A DNA stretch of 64,000 bases from CAMYOC01 sp963704875 (GTDB taxonomy: Bacteria; Pseudomonadota; Gammaproteobacteria; Steroidobacterales; XN24). Below the pieces are notes generated by a model, which saw only the letters and a program-made list of their open reading frames with translations, was not told the origin of the DNA and made no database searches. Shown one piece after another: positions 15,873 through 25,421 of the stretch. Position 1 is the first letter of the stretch, and every line of letters begins with the position of its first letter. The DNA is taken from assembly GCA_963704875.1 (NCBI GenBank), contig CAVPIA010000008.1, positions 1,426,001 to 1,490,000 on the forward strand. Direction: 5' to 3'. A program made the translations under genes and the position numbers.

Positions 15873-17237
15873 ATGAACAGTCAGCGCAGTCAGCTCTCCA
15901 ATCTGGGCCACGGCATCCGGCTGTTCGTGCTGGCGGGACCTTTGATCGCCAATAATCTGGCAATCGCCGGCATGGGCTTCGCGGATACGGTGATGGCCGG
16001 GCGGCTGGGCACACCTGATCTGGCGTCGGTGGCGGTCGGTAATAGCGTCTGGATGGTGGTGTTCCTGTTCGGGCTCGGCGTGTTGATGGCCATGAGTCCG
16101 ACTGCGGCGCATGCGTTTGGCGCTGGCCGGAATGCAGAGGTCGGCAGTTACATGCGGCAGTGCCTGTGGCTGAGCCAGGGTCTGGCGCTGGTGTCCTTGC
16201 TGGCAGTGTCCAGGGCCGAATGGGTTTTGGGCGCGGTCGGCGTTGACCCGTCCGTCATCCCGCTGACCGTCGGCTATCTGGATGCCATCGCCTGGGGCCT
16301 GCCGGCCATGTATGCCTATCTGAGCCTGCGATTTATGAGCGAAGGCGTCGGCTGGACACGGCCGATCATGTATGTCGCCCTGGTAGCTCTGGTCGTCAAC
16401 GTGTTTGGGAACTGGGTTTTCATGTATGGCAAATTCGGCTTCCCCGCTATGGGCGCTGTCGGTTGTGGCGTCGCCAGTGCCGTTTCGATGTGGGTCATGC
16501 TGGCGGTGATGGCGACCTATGTGTTTACCCAGAAACGCTACCGTCGATTTGAGCTGGCGAGCGGCTTTGAGCGCCCGGATCCGGCCCGTCTGCGGGCCTT
16601 GCTGGCGCTCGGTCTGCCGATTGCGGTCAGCGTGGTTTCAGAGGCCGGCTTGTTCAGCGCGGTCGCGATACTGATGGGTACTCTGGGTGCAACCGTCGTG
16701 GCGGCACACCAGATTGCGATAAATTTTGCCGCCACCATGTTCATGGTGCCGCTGGCCCTGCATTCGGCGCTGACTATTCGCGTTGGCCATGCGCTGGGCC
16801 GCGGGGAACCGGATCTGGCCCGCCGGATCGGTATTATCGGGATCATCATGTGTGGCGGGCTGATGGCCATTTCGGCAGTCACGTTGCTGTTTTTCCGTGC
16901 CGATGTTGCGGCTTTCTACACCAGCGACAAGGATGTGCTGGCGCTGGCGGTGTCGCTGTTGACTATGGCGATGATCTTCCAGGTCTCCGACGGGCTTCAG
17001 GTGGGCGCCGCCGGCGCGCTGCGGGGCTTCAAGGACACCCGCATCCCCATGCTGATCAACTTCAGCTGCTACTGGCTTGCTGCGTTTCCGCTGGCCTGGT
17101 ATCTGGGCGTGGTCAGGGATCTGGGTCCACAAGCGGTTTGGGTCGGATTGATCCTTGGCCTTTCACTCACCGCGCTGTGTCTCAACCTCCGGTTCCTGGC
17201 GATATCACGGCATCGGCGACTCAGCCCGGCGGTATAA
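15873..17237 (+). CDS. MATE family multidrug efflux transporter (NorM-like)
   Basis: 454 residues with twelve predicted membrane helices in two homologous halves. Typical NorM features: PLIANNLAIAGMGFADTVMAGRLG in helix 1, AHQIAINFAATMFMVPLALHSALTIRVGHALG in helix 7-8, and FQVSDGLQVGAAGALRGFKDTRIPM near the C-terminus. These are Na+- or H+-coupled exporters of cationic drugs and metabolites. I take the ATG at 15873 (MNSQRSQ), not the TTG two codons upstream. Confidence 0.92.
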   Translation: MNSQRSQLSNLGHGIRLFVLAGPLIANNLAIAGMGFADTVMAGRLGTPDLASVAVGNSVWMVVFLFGLGVLMAMSPTAAHAFGAGRNAEVGSYMRQCLWLSQGLALVSLLAVSRAEWVLGAVGVDPSVIPLTVGYLDAIAWGLPAMYAYLSLRFMSEGVGWTRPIMYVALVALVVNVFGNWVFMYGKFGFPAMGAVGCGVASAVSMWVMLAVMATYVFTQKRYRRFELASGFERPDPARLRALLALGLPIAVSVVSEAGLFSAVAILMGTLGATVVAAHQIAINFAATMFMVPLALHSALTIRVGHALGRGEPDLARRIGIIGIIMCGGLMAISAVTLLFFRADVAAFYTSDKDVLALAVSLLTMAMIFQVSDGLQVGAAGALRGFKDTRIPMLINFSCYWLAAFPLAWYLGVVRDLGPQAVWVGLILGLSLTALCLNLRFLAISRHRRLSPAV

Positions 17238-17270
17238 TCCCGCACCTCAGGGATACGGGTGAGACAGAGT

Positions 17271-19109
17271 ATGGTCGCCAGGCGATTGATCCGCTTTCGA
17301 TTCGGCAAAGCGAACAGATGGTCCATCCTTGCGCTCCTGGCCGTCGTGCTGATCGCCTGTGGCAAATCACCGGTGCCGGAAACGGTTTCCGAGTCGGCGG
17401 GTGACGATAGCGCAGCCCGGCTAGAGCAGATTTTCGAGGGCTATTTCGAAGACTATCTGTCGCTCAACCCTGTTGTAGCTACAGCGCTGGGGGATGATCG
17501 CTATGACGATCGGCTGGAGATCACGTTCAGCCCTGAATACCGCGCCAGCGAGAAAGCGCAGGCCGAGTACTATCGCGACCAGCTACTCACTATCGATCCG
17601 GACACGCCGGGCGCACAGGATCGTCTCAGTCGGGCGACATTGCTCTATTTGCTGGATCAGTCGCTGGAGAGCCTGAATTACCCTGACTACCTGCTGCCAC
17701 TGGATCAGATGAATTCCTTTGCCAACAGCTTTGCCGAAATGGGTTCGGGTCAGGGCATCCAGCCGTTTCGCAGTGCACAGGACTACGACAATTTTCTTGC
17801 CCGGGTAAACGATTTCGAGCTTCAGGTAGACGTCGCCATTGCGAATCTGAAGGAGGGCGTTCAGCGCGGTGTGGTGTTGCCGCGATTCGCGGTCGAACGC
17901 CTGATTCCGCAATTGTCTTTTCAAATCGTCGACAAGGCCGGGGACAGCGTGTTTTTCGGCCCTGTAAATGCGTTCCCGGATGCCATGCCCGCCGCCGAGA
18001 GGGAGCGACTCCGGCAGGCCTATGCTACCGCCATCATGGAGCAGATCATGCCCGCCTACCGGCGGCTTCGCGACTTCATGGCGGTCGAGTATCTGCCGGC
18101 CGCGCGGGACACGGTTGGCTATTCCGCGCTGCCCGATGGCGATGCCTGGTACGACTTTCTGGTGCGCTCGTACACGACCACAGACCTGAGTCCGGAGCAG
18201 ATCCACCAGATCGGCCTGGCCGAGGTCGAACGCATCCTCGGAGAGATGGATGCGGTCCGTGTTCAGGTCGGGTTCGAGGGCGATCTGAACGCGTTTTTCG
18301 ACTACCTGGGGTCAGATCCAGGCTTCTTCTGGACCCAGGGCGACGATGCATTGCGGGATTATCGAGGGGTAGAGCGCCAGGTCAATGCCGCGCTGCCGGC
18401 GATGTTCGCCGTGTTTCCGAACGCAGGTTTCGAAATCCGTCCGGTTGAAGCGTTTCGTGCGGATTCCGCGGCAAGCGCGTCCTATCAGAGCCCAAGCGTC
18501 GATGGTTCGCGTCCGGGAGTGTTCTATCTGAACACTCACGATATCGCGCGTCTGCCGCGCTGGGGCATGGTGACCTTGTTTCTGCACGAGGCCATACCGG
18601 GTCATCATTTCCAGAGCGCGCTGGCTCAGGAAAACATGAAGCTGCCCCGCTTCAGACGCTTTCGCGGTGTCACTGCGTATACAGAAGGGTGGGCGCTTTA
18701 TTCGGAGGACCTGGGTATAGAAATGCAGATGTTCAGTGATCCCTACCAGTACTTTGGCAAGCTCAACGACGAGATGTTAAGAGCGCTGCGTCTGGTTGTG
18801 GACACCGGTCTTCACCGGATGAACTGGACCCGCCAGCAGGCCATCGATTACATGCTGGAGAATTCGTCCCTGCCTGAACTTGAAGTGGTGCCGGAGGTGG
18901 AGCGGTATATCGTCGATCCGGGTCAGGCCTTGTCCTACAAGATCGGCCAGTTGCGTTTGCACGAGTTCCGCGCTCAGGCCGAGGCCGCGCTGGGCGACCG
19001 CTTTGATCTGCGCCAGTGGCACGACATGATCCTGCTCAGCGGCGAATTGCCGATGGGTCTGTTGGGTCAGCAAAACGAACAGTGGATTGCCGCGCAGCGC
19101 ATCGACTAA
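17271..19109 (+). CDS. DUF885 family lipoprotein (putative metallopeptidase)
   Basis: About 612 residues. A lipoprotein signal (SILALLAVVLIACGKSP) suggests membrane anchoring after the lipobox cysteine. The body is DUF885: FEDYLSLNPVVATALGDDRYDDR, RGVVLPRFAVERL, FYLNTHDIARLPRWGMVTLFLHEAIPGHHFQ with a HExxxGHH zinc-site-like motif, TAYTEGWALYSEDLG and PGQALSYKIGQL. The family is thought to be zinc peptidase-like (M32/M2-related fold) but substrates are unknown. The start at 17271 has GGTGAG about 8 bases upstream. Confidence 0.88.
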   Translation: MVARRLIRFRFGKANRWSILALLAVVLIACGKSPVPETVSESAGDDSAARLEQIFEGYFEDYLSLNPVVATALGDDRYDDRLEITFSPEYRASEKAQAEYYRDQLLTIDPDTPGAQDRLSRATLLYLLDQSLESLNYPDYLLPLDQMNSFANSFAEMGSGQGIQPFRSAQDYDNFLARVNDFELQVDVAIANLKEGVQRGVVLPRFAVERLIPQLSFQIVDKAGDSVFFGPVNAFPDAMPAAERERLRQAYATAIMEQIMPAYRRLRDFMAVEYLPAARDTVGYSALPDGDAWYDFLVRSYTTTDLSPEQIHQIGLAEVERILGEMDAVRVQVGFEGDLNAFFDYLGSDPGFFWTQGDDALRDYRGVERQVNAALPAMFAVFPNAGFEIRPVEAFRADSAASASYQSPSVDGSRPGVFYLNTHDIARLPRWGMVTLFLHEAIPGHHFQSALAQENMKLPRFRRFRGVTAYTEGWALYSEDLGIEMQMFSDPYQYFGKLNDEMLRALRLVVDTGLHRMNWTRQQAIDYMLENSSLPELEVVPEVERYIVDPGQALSYKIGQLRLHEFRAQAEAALGDRFDLRQWHDMILLSGELPMGLLGQQNEQWIAAQRID

Positions 19110-19176
19110 GCGGCGGCATCGAGCGCTTATCTCGCTGCGGCCACAGCTCCGCGGCGCTCTGTTGGTGTCTGAGGCG

Positions 19177-19794
19177 CTAAGCCTGGCCGAATCGCGCCGC
19201 ATTGCCGGCCAGATAGGTGCGTTCTTCTGCTGTGCTCAGCCGGTTCAGGGTCAGATTACGGTGTGGGAAGCGTCCGAAGCGGGCAATGATGTCCCGGTGC
19301 AGTCGCGCATAGTCCAGAAAACCCTGGAATACGTCTTGCTGATCTACTGATACTTCGCTGAGCAGCTGACGGTAACGTGAAACCGAGCTCTCCTGATCAT
19401 CCAGAAACTCCGAATGCTGTAACGGCATGTAGAAAAAACAGCGTTCTATCGGGGACAGAGCGAGATCCATTTGCTGGCTCATGCCATCCCGCATCAGATA
19501 GCGCGCCCGGCCGTCCCGCTCGAAGGCCCTGGCGGTTGCCCGGAACAGGTTGCGCGGGAACTGGTCGAGCAGCAGGATCAGCGCCAGACGTCCAAGCGGT
19601 GTTGCACCCATCGTGTCCAGCTGCCCGGCAAAGGCACTCTCGACCTCGGCTGACCAGCGCGACTCCATGGCCCTGTCTCTGGCCTCATCGCTGCCAAACC
19701 AGAACCCCATACGGCTGGCGATGGCCGTTGGGTCGCTGGTCGTCTCTCCAAACCAGAACGCCCTGATGTCCCTCGGCAGATTCTCTTCGTTCAT
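19177..19794 (-). CDS. DUF924 family protein
   Basis: 205 residues starting MNEENLPRDIRAFWFG. DUF924 hallmarks are the opening xxFWFG, RMGFWFGSDEARDRAMESRW, GRLALILLLDQFPRNLFRAT, RCFFYMPLQHSE and the C-terminal FGRFPHRN. All-alpha TPR-like fold of unknown function, common in proteobacteria. The in-frame extension to 19926 is unconserved and overlaps hspQ on the other strand, so I use the ATG at 19794. Convergent with the DUF885 gene. Confidence 0.85.
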   Translation of the reverse strand: MNEENLPRDIRAFWFGETTSDPTAIASRMGFWFGSDEARDRAMESRWSAEVESAFAGQLDTMGATPLGRLALILLLDQFPRNLFRATARAFERDGRARYLMRDGMSQQMDLALSPIERCFFYMPLQHSEFLDDQESSVSRYRQLLSEVSVDQQDVFQGFLDYARLHRDIIARFGRFPHRNLTLNRLSTAEERTYLAGNAARFGQA

Positions 19795-19867
19795 GTCCCT
19801 GTTCACCGGTATGCCCCGTTGCTGTTCGGCCGCGTCCGGCGGCGCTCCGGCCCGGGCGCTTACACCG

Positions 19868-19893
19868 TTGACCCCTCGTCCGCCGACTATACT
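19868..19893 (+). promoter_or_regulatory. hspQ: candidate hspQ promoter very close to the start codon
   Basis: TTGACC (19868-19873) and TATACT (19888-19893) are separated by 14 bases, shorter than for sigma70 but within the range seen for heat-shock sigma factors. Transcription would begin at about 19900, right at the hspQ ATG, implying a leaderless or near-leaderless message; no ribosome site is visible. Confidence 0.35.
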
Positions 19894-19900
19894 ACTGAGC

Positions 19901-20242
19901 ATGCAGACGGCGCACATTTCGAACACATGGGCAGGCGAATCGCGGTTTTACGTCGGCCAGCTAGTGGTCCATCAGCAGTTCGGATATCGAGGCGTGGTGG
20001 TAGACGTGGACGCTGAATTTTCGGACACTGACGCCTGGTCCGAAGAGCTCGCCATTTCCCGATCCCCCCGAGACCAGCCGTGGTACCGGGTGCTCAGGGA
20101 TGGCTCCGCGCATGAGACCTATGTTGCTCAGCGCAATCTCAGCGCTGACCCGTGTTGCAAACCCATCCGCCATCCGCTGGTATGGCACTACTTCGAGGAT
20201 TTTCGTGACGGCGTTTATTTCTCCATGCGGCGAATCAACTGA
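19901..20242 (+). CDS. hspQ: heat shock protein HspQ (hemimethylated-DNA-binding YccV-like domain)
   Basis: 113 residues. The domain is read as RFYVGQLVVHQQFGYRGVVVDVDAEFSDTDAWSEE ... PWYRVLRDGSAHETYVAQRNLS ... HPLVWHYFEDFRDGVYFSM, the YccV/HspQ fold. In E. coli HspQ is a heat-induced protein that stimulates Lon and affects DnaA degradation. No Shine-Dalgarno precedes the ATG and no better start lies downstream before the conserved GQLVVH. Divergent from DUF924. Confidence 0.9.
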   Translation: MQTAHISNTWAGESRFYVGQLVVHQQFGYRGVVVDVDAEFSDTDAWSEELAISRSPRDQPWYRVLRDGSAHETYVAQRNLSADPCCKPIRHPLVWHYFEDFRDGVYFSMRRIN

Positions 20243-20255
20243 GGCCGTGCACGCA

Positions 20256-20771
20256 ATGGCAGCACGGGGTTCCACTCTGGCCGGGACTCTGCAGTCTGGT
20301 TCAACAACGCGGCGCGCCCGCCGCATTGCGGCTATCGCCGCGCTTGCCTTTGCCGGCTTTCTGACGGGCTGCGACGACGCCACGACGGCACCTCAGGCGG
20401 CGATCGAAACCCTTGTGGCGCAGGCAGAACTCGCTGGAGAAGCTGGCGATGTCGAGAGTCTGACGGAACTGCTGGCCAGCGATTATTCGGATATCGATGG
20501 CCGTGACAGACGCGCGATGAGTTTCCTGTTTCGCCGCCTGTTCGCACGCTTCCCGGATCGGATGGTGGTGGTCAGAGACCTGGAAATCGAGGTGATTTCC
20601 GAGCAGCTGGCCAACGCCAGTATGCAGCTCGTTGCCGCGGGCCGGGACGCCGCTGCCTCGTCACCGCTGGATATCGACGGCGACAGGCTCTATCTGCGTC
20701 TGGCGCTGAGGGTAGAGGGCGGGGGCTGGCGAGTGGTCCGGGCCCAGTGGCGTAGCGAGCCGTGGAATTGA
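20256..20771 (+). CDS. lipoprotein, NTF2-like fold suspected
   Basis: 171 residues. A twin-Arg-rich n-region (TTRRARRIAAIAALAFAGFLTGC) leads to a lipobox LTGC. The mature part alternates helices and strands in the order expected for SnoaL/NTF2-like proteins: ETLVAQAELAGEAGDVESLTELLASDYSDIDG, MSFLFRRLFARFP, VVRDLEIEVIS, YLRLALRVEGGGWRVVRAQW. Function unknown. Starts 14 bases after hspQ with GAGG about 11 bases before the ATG, so it may share the hspQ transcript. Confidence 0.7.
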   Translation: MAARGSTLAGTLQSGSTTRRARRIAAIAALAFAGFLTGCDDATTAPQAAIETLVAQAELAGEAGDVESLTELLASDYSDIDGRDRRAMSFLFRRLFARFPDRMVVVRDLEIEVISEQLANASMQLVAAGRDAAASSPLDIDGDRLYLRLALRVEGGGWRVVRAQWRSEPWN

Positions 20772-20798
20772 CCCCTAGCCCCTCATGTGATTTATAGT
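20768..20798 (+). promoter_or_regulatory. gltB: candidate sigma70 promoter for gltBD
   Basis: TTGACC (20768-20773) and TATAGT (20793-20798), spacer 19, about 150 bases before the gltB start. The segment between and after them can pair as CCCCTC / GAGGGG around the -10. Tentative. Confidence 0.35.
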
Positions 20799-20945
20799 CG
20801 AGGGGCGGGACATTGGAATCGATGCCCCGTCCGCGAGGCCGAAATCAACAACAATAACGCCCTGGCGGAAAATTGGGCGCGCTGGCCAACCCTGTGGAGG
20901 AGCTGATTCTTGGGCGGGTCCCGATGGGACCGGCACGGGGGAGTG

Positions 20946-23900
20946 ATGACTGTACCGTCCAGCGATTGTTTGTGGTCCGAGCGATTCGAGCGCGATAGCT
21001 GCGGATTCGGCCTGATCGCCCATCTCAAGGGCGAGGCCAGCCATCGTCTGGTCGCCGTGGCCATTGAGGCCCTGGTGCGGCTGACGCACCGTGGCGCGGT
21101 CGCAGCGGACGGCCGAACCGGCGACGGTTGCGGCCTGTTGATGGCAACGCCTACGGCTTTTCTGCAGCGGGTAGCGGCTGAGGCGGGTATCGATCTGCCC
21201 GAACGTTTCGCAGCCGGTATCGTATTCCTGAATCCGGGTGCCGAGGGCGCAAGCCGCGCGCGTCGAGAATTGGAACAGACGCTCCGGGCCGAAGGAGTTG
21301 CCACACTGGGCTGGCGGACGGTACCCGTGGACCAGTCGGTATGTGGAAAGGAGGCGCTGCGTTCGCTGCCCGTCATCGAACAGGTGTTTTTGGCGTGGCC
21401 GGAAGGCGACGACGAAGACACGTTTAACCGGCGACTGTTTATGGCGCGGCGTAGAGCCGAAATGGCTCTGGCCGAAGCTGATCCGGTGTTCTACATCGCC
21501 AGCCTGTCGTGCACCACGCTTGCATGGAAGGCGATGGTGATGCCGGCCTTCCTTACACGTTTTTATCCGGACCTGGCGGCACAGGATCTGGCAGCCCATA
21601 TCTGCGTGTTCCACCAGCGTTTTTCGACCAACACCTGGCCCCAGTGGCGCCTGGCTCAGCCGTTCCGTTATCTGGCGCATAACGGAGAGATCAACACCAT
21701 CGCCGGGAATCGAAACTGGGCGGTCGCTCGTGGCCCGGTGTTCGCAACGCCGCTATTGCCGGCGCTGCAACAGATCCAGCCCCTGGTCTCACTCTCCGGT
21801 TCGGACTCCTCCAGCCTGGACAACATGCTCGAGGTATTGCTGGCTGGCGGAATGGACCTGATGCAGGCCATGCGATTGCTGATGCCGCCGGCCTGGCAGA
21901 CCGTGGACACCATGGATGCTGATGTGCGGGCCTTTTACGAGTTCTACGGTATGCATATGGAGCCGTGGGACGGGCCGGCGGGGGTCGTGGTCACAGATGG
22001 CCGCCAGGCGGCATGCGCTCTGGACCGGAACGGTCTGCGGCCTGCGCGGTTTGTGATCACGGATGATGACCTGATCACCGTTGCCTCGGAAATCGGCGTT
22101 TATGATTACCGCCCGGACCAGGTGGTGCGCAAGGGTCGTCTCGGTCCGGGCCAGATGTTGCTGGTCGATACCGAACGCGGCGAGATCCTCGAAACCGGCG
22201 AGATCGAGCAACGGCTCAAGGTGCGGGGTCCGTTCAAGGACTGGTTGCGTCGCGGCGTTCGCTATCTGGACTCGGAGTTGATCGACCCGCAATTGTCCGC
22301 CGAGCCGATGCCGCGGGAAGACCTGCGGGTCTATCAGAAGATGTTCAATGTGACCCGTGAGGAACGCGATGAAGTGTTGCGCGTTCTGGCGGAAAGCGAG
22401 GGCGAGGCCGTCGGCTCGATGGGCGACGATACGCCGCTGCCGGTGATGTCGAGCAAGCTGCGCTCGCTTTACGATTACTTTCGTCAGCAGTTCGCGCAGG
22501 TCACAAACCCGCCCATCGATTCCTTGCGCGAACGCATCGTCATGTCGCTGGAGACCCAGATCGGGCCCGAACGCAATCTGTTCGACCCCCAGCCCGACCA
22601 TGCGAGCCGGATCGTGATGAATTCGCCGGTGTTGTCGCAGCGCAAGTTCCGACAAATCCTGAATATCCAGGCCGATGCTGGTGTCGCCGAGATCGACCTC
22701 AATCGAGCGAAAGATCAGGATCTGGAGCAGAGCATCGGTGAGATTTGTGCGCTGGCAGAGGAAGCAGTTCGCGCCGGCAAGCTACTGGTGGTCCTGAGCG
22801 ATCGCGGGATCAAGCGCGGGCTGATGCCGGTCCATCCACTGCTGGCGACCGGTGCCGTGCACCATCATCTGGTGCAAAAAGGCCTGCGCTGTAATTGCAA
22901 TATCCTGGTGGAGACTGCTACCGCCAGAGACCCGCATCACTTCGCCTGTCTGATCGGCTATGGGGCGACCGCGATCTATCCCTATCTGGCCTATGAGTGC
23001 CTGCATGATATGACCCGGACGGGTGAATTGCGGCTCGATCGCAATCGCGGACGGCAGCTCGGGCGCAGCTACCGACGAGGGATCCGCAAAGGTCTGTTCA
23101 AGATCATGTCGAAGATGGGAATCTCGACCATCGCCAGCTATCGCGGCGCGCAATTGTTCGAAATCGTTGGTCTGCACGAGAACGTTGTGAGCCTGTGTTT
23201 CCCTGGCACTGTCAGTCGCATCCAGGGCACCGATTTTGTCGACCTGCAGGCGGATGCTGAACAACTGGCGCGGCTGGCCTGGGATCCGCGCGCCGACGTC
23301 GCTCAGGGCGGACTCTACAAGTTCGTGCATGACGGCGAGTATCACGCGTTCAATCCGGACATCATCGCTACCCTGCAGGCAGCGGTTCAGACGGGCGACT
23401 ACAGTCTCTACCAGGCCTACGCCGAGTTGGTAAACAAGCGGCCCAAGATGGTGTTGCGGGATCTGCTGGAAGTCGTGTCCACACGTGCGCCGATCCCGCT
23501 CGATGAAGTGGAACCCGAGGCAGACATCCTGCGACGCTTTGACAGCGCCGCGATGTCTCTTGGCGCGCTGTCCCCGGAAGCGCACGAAGCATTGGCGATT
23601 GCGATGAACCGGCTTGGCGGCCGCTCCAATTCAGGCGAGGGTGGCGAGGATCCTGATCGCTACAACAGCGAACGCGTGTCCAAGATCAAGCAGGTCGCTT
23701 CCGGTCGTTTCGGTGTGACCGCGGAATACCTGGTCAACGCGGAAGTTTTGCAGATCAAGATCGCTCAGGGGGCGAAGCCCGGTGAAGGCGGCCAGCTACC
23801 CGGGCACAAGGTCAACGACATGATTGCGCGTTTGCGCTTTGCACGCCCGGGCGTTGGTCTGATATCACCGCCGCCGCATCACGACATCTATTCGATCGAG

Positions 23901-25412
23901 GACCTGGCGCAGCTGATTTTCGACCTCAAACAGGTGAACCCGGACGCGCTGGTGTCGGTAAAACTGGTCTCGGAGCCCGGCGTTGGCACCATCGCCGCCG
24001 GTGTTGCCAAGGCCTACGCAGACCTGATAACGATCTCCGGCTATGACGGTGGCACCGGCGCCAGCCCTCTGACGTCAGTAAAGTACGCCGGCAGTCCGTG
24101 GGAGCTGGGGCTGGCCGAAGCGCATCAGGTACTGCGCGCCAATGATCTGCGCCACCGGGTACGATTGCAGACCGATGGCGGTCTCAAGACCGGCCTCGAT
24201 GTAATCAAGGCAGCGTTGCTGGGCGCGGAGAGTTTCGGTTTTGGTACCGCGCCGATGGTCGCGCTGGGCTGCAAGTATCTGCGCATTTGTCATCTGAACA
24301 ATTGCGCCACCGGTATCGCCACTCAGCATCAGGTCTTGCGGCAGCGGCACTTCACCGGCCTGCCCGAGATGGTGATGAATTACTTCCGCTTTGTCGCGCG
24401 CGAGGTGCGCGAGACCATGGCCGCACTGGGCATCAGTCGGTTTGATCAACTGGTCGGGCATACGGAGTTTCTGCGCCGCGTCCCCGGCGATACTGAACGG
24501 CAACAGCGCATCGATTTGTCCGCCGCCTTGTCCGATGCCGGGCTGGCGCGGGAGCGCGCGCACATATGCACCGAACCACGCAATGAGCCATTCGATGAGG
24601 GACCGTTGGCCGAGCGTATGGTGTCTGAATCGATTAACTGCATCGAAGAACGGCGCGGCGCGACGTTTCATCATGAAGTGCGCAACCATGATCGTTCGAT
24701 AGGCGCGCGTCTGTCGGGTGAGATCGCCCGTCGCTGGGGCAACTACGGGATGGAGGACGCACCGCTGGTATTGCGCCTGCGCGGTAGTGCCGGTCAGAGC
24801 TTCGGCGCGTGGAACGTCGGCGGTTTACACATGTTTCTGGAAGGGGATGCAAACGATTACGTCGGTAAGGGCATGGCCGCAGGACGGCTGGTGTTGTATC
24901 CACCCACCGGAAGTCGTTTCGAGGCACGCCAAACACCGATCATGGGTAACACCTGTCTGTATGGCGCGACTGGCGGCGAACTCTATGCCTGCGGTCGTGC
25001 GGGTGAGCGTTTCGCGGTGCGAAATTCCGGTGCCCTTGCAGTAGTCGAAGGTGTAGGGGACCACGCCTGCGAGTACATGACCGGCGGAGTGGTCGCAGTG
25101 CTCGGCCGCGCCGGGGTAAATTTCGGCGCGGGTCTGACCGGTGGGTTCGCCTATGTGCTGGATATGGATCGCGATTTCGTCGATCGCTACAACCACGAGC
25201 TGATCGACATCCACCGCATCACACCAGAGTCGATGGAAGCACATCTGCATCATCTGCGCGGCTTGATCGAAGCCCATGTGCGCGAGACCGGCAGCGTCTG
25301 GGCAAGAGAGATTCTGGACGATTTTCGAACTTATCTGCCGCGATTCTGGCTGGTCAAACCCAAAGCTGCGGAGATCGAGGATCTGATGGATGTACTTCGA
25401 CGGGCGGCCTGA
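20946..25412 (+). CDS. gltB: glutamate synthase (NADPH) large subunit
   Basis: Converts glutamine plus 2-oxoglutarate to two glutamates with GltD supplying electrons. 1,488 residues from the ATG with GGGGGAG just upstream. The N-terminal class II amidotransferase starts at Cys19 (ERDSCGFGLIAH) after an 18-residue propeptide; MTHRGAVAADGRTGDG-like and HQRFSTNTWPQWRLAQPF, RYLAHNGEINTI follow. The synthase part shows RRFDSAAMSLGALSPEAHEALA, GRSNSGEGGEDP, ISGYDGGTGASP and the 3Fe-4S motif CKYLRICHLNNC; the C-terminal GXGXG helix domain closes the protein. Confidence 0.98.
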   Translation: MTVPSSDCLWSERFERDSCGFGLIAHLKGEASHRLVAVAIEALVRLTHRGAVAADGRTGDGCGLLMATPTAFLQRVAAEAGIDLPERFAAGIVFLNPGAEGASRARRELEQTLRAEGVATLGWRTVPVDQSVCGKEALRSLPVIEQVFLAWPEGDDEDTFNRRLFMARRRAEMALAEADPVFYIASLSCTTLAWKAMVMPAFLTRFYPDLAAQDLAAHICVFHQRFSTNTWPQWRLAQPFRYLAHNGEINTIAGNRNWAVARGPVFATPLLPALQQIQPLVSLSGSDSSSLDNMLEVLLAGGMDLMQAMRLLMPPAWQTVDTMDADVRAFYEFYGMHMEPWDGPAGVVVTDGRQAACALDRNGLRPARFVITDDDLITVASEIGVYDYRPDQVVRKGRLGPGQMLLVDTERGEILETGEIEQRLKVRGPFKDWLRRGVRYLDSELIDPQLSAEPMPREDLRVYQKMFNVTREERDEVLRVLAESEGEAVGSMGDDTPLPVMSSKLRSLYDYFRQQFAQVTNPPIDSLRERIVMSLETQIGPERNLFDPQPDHASRIVMNSPVLSQRKFRQILNIQADAGVAEIDLNRAKDQDLEQSIGEICALAEEAVRAGKLLVVLSDRGIKRGLMPVHPLLATGAVHHHLVQKGLRCNCNILVETATARDPHHFACLIGYGATAIYPYLAYECLHDMTRTGELRLDRNRGRQLGRSYRRGIRKGLFKIMSKMGISTIASYRGAQLFEIVGLHENVVSLCFPGTVSRIQGTDFVDLQADAEQLARLAWDPRADVAQGGLYKFVHDGEYHAFNPDIIATLQAAVQTGDYSLYQAYAELVNKRPKMVLRDLLEVVSTRAPIPLDEVEPEADILRRFDSAAMSLGALSPEAHEALAIAMNRLGGRSNSGEGGEDPDRYNSERVSKIKQVASGRFGVTAEYLVNAEVLQIKIAQGAKPGEGGQLPGHKVNDMIARLRFARPGVGLISPPPHHDIYSIEDLAQLIFDLKQVNPDALVSVKLVSEPGVGTIAAGVAKAYADLITISGYDGGTGASPLTSVKYAGSPWELGLAEAHQVLRANDLRHRVRLQTDGGLKTGLDVIKAALLGAESFGFGTAPMVALGCKYLRICHLNNCATGIATQHQVLRQRHFTGLPEMVMNYFRFVAREVRETMAALGISRFDQLVGHTEFLRRVPGDTERQQRIDLSAALSDAGLARERAHICTEPRNEPFDEGPLAERMVSESINCIEERRGATFHHEVRNHDRSIGARLSGEIARRWGNYGMEDAPLVLRLRGSAGQSFGAWNVGGLHMFLEGDANDYVGKGMAAGRLVLYPPTGSRFEARQTPIMGNTCLYGATGGELYACGRAGERFAVRNSGALAVVEGVGDHACEYMTGGVVAVLGRAGVNFGAGLTGGFAYVLDMDRDFVDRYNHELIDIHRITPESMEAHLHHLRGLIEAHVRETGSVWAREILDDFRTYLPRFWLVKPKAAEIEDLMDVLRRAA

Positions 25413-25421
25413 GCGAACACA

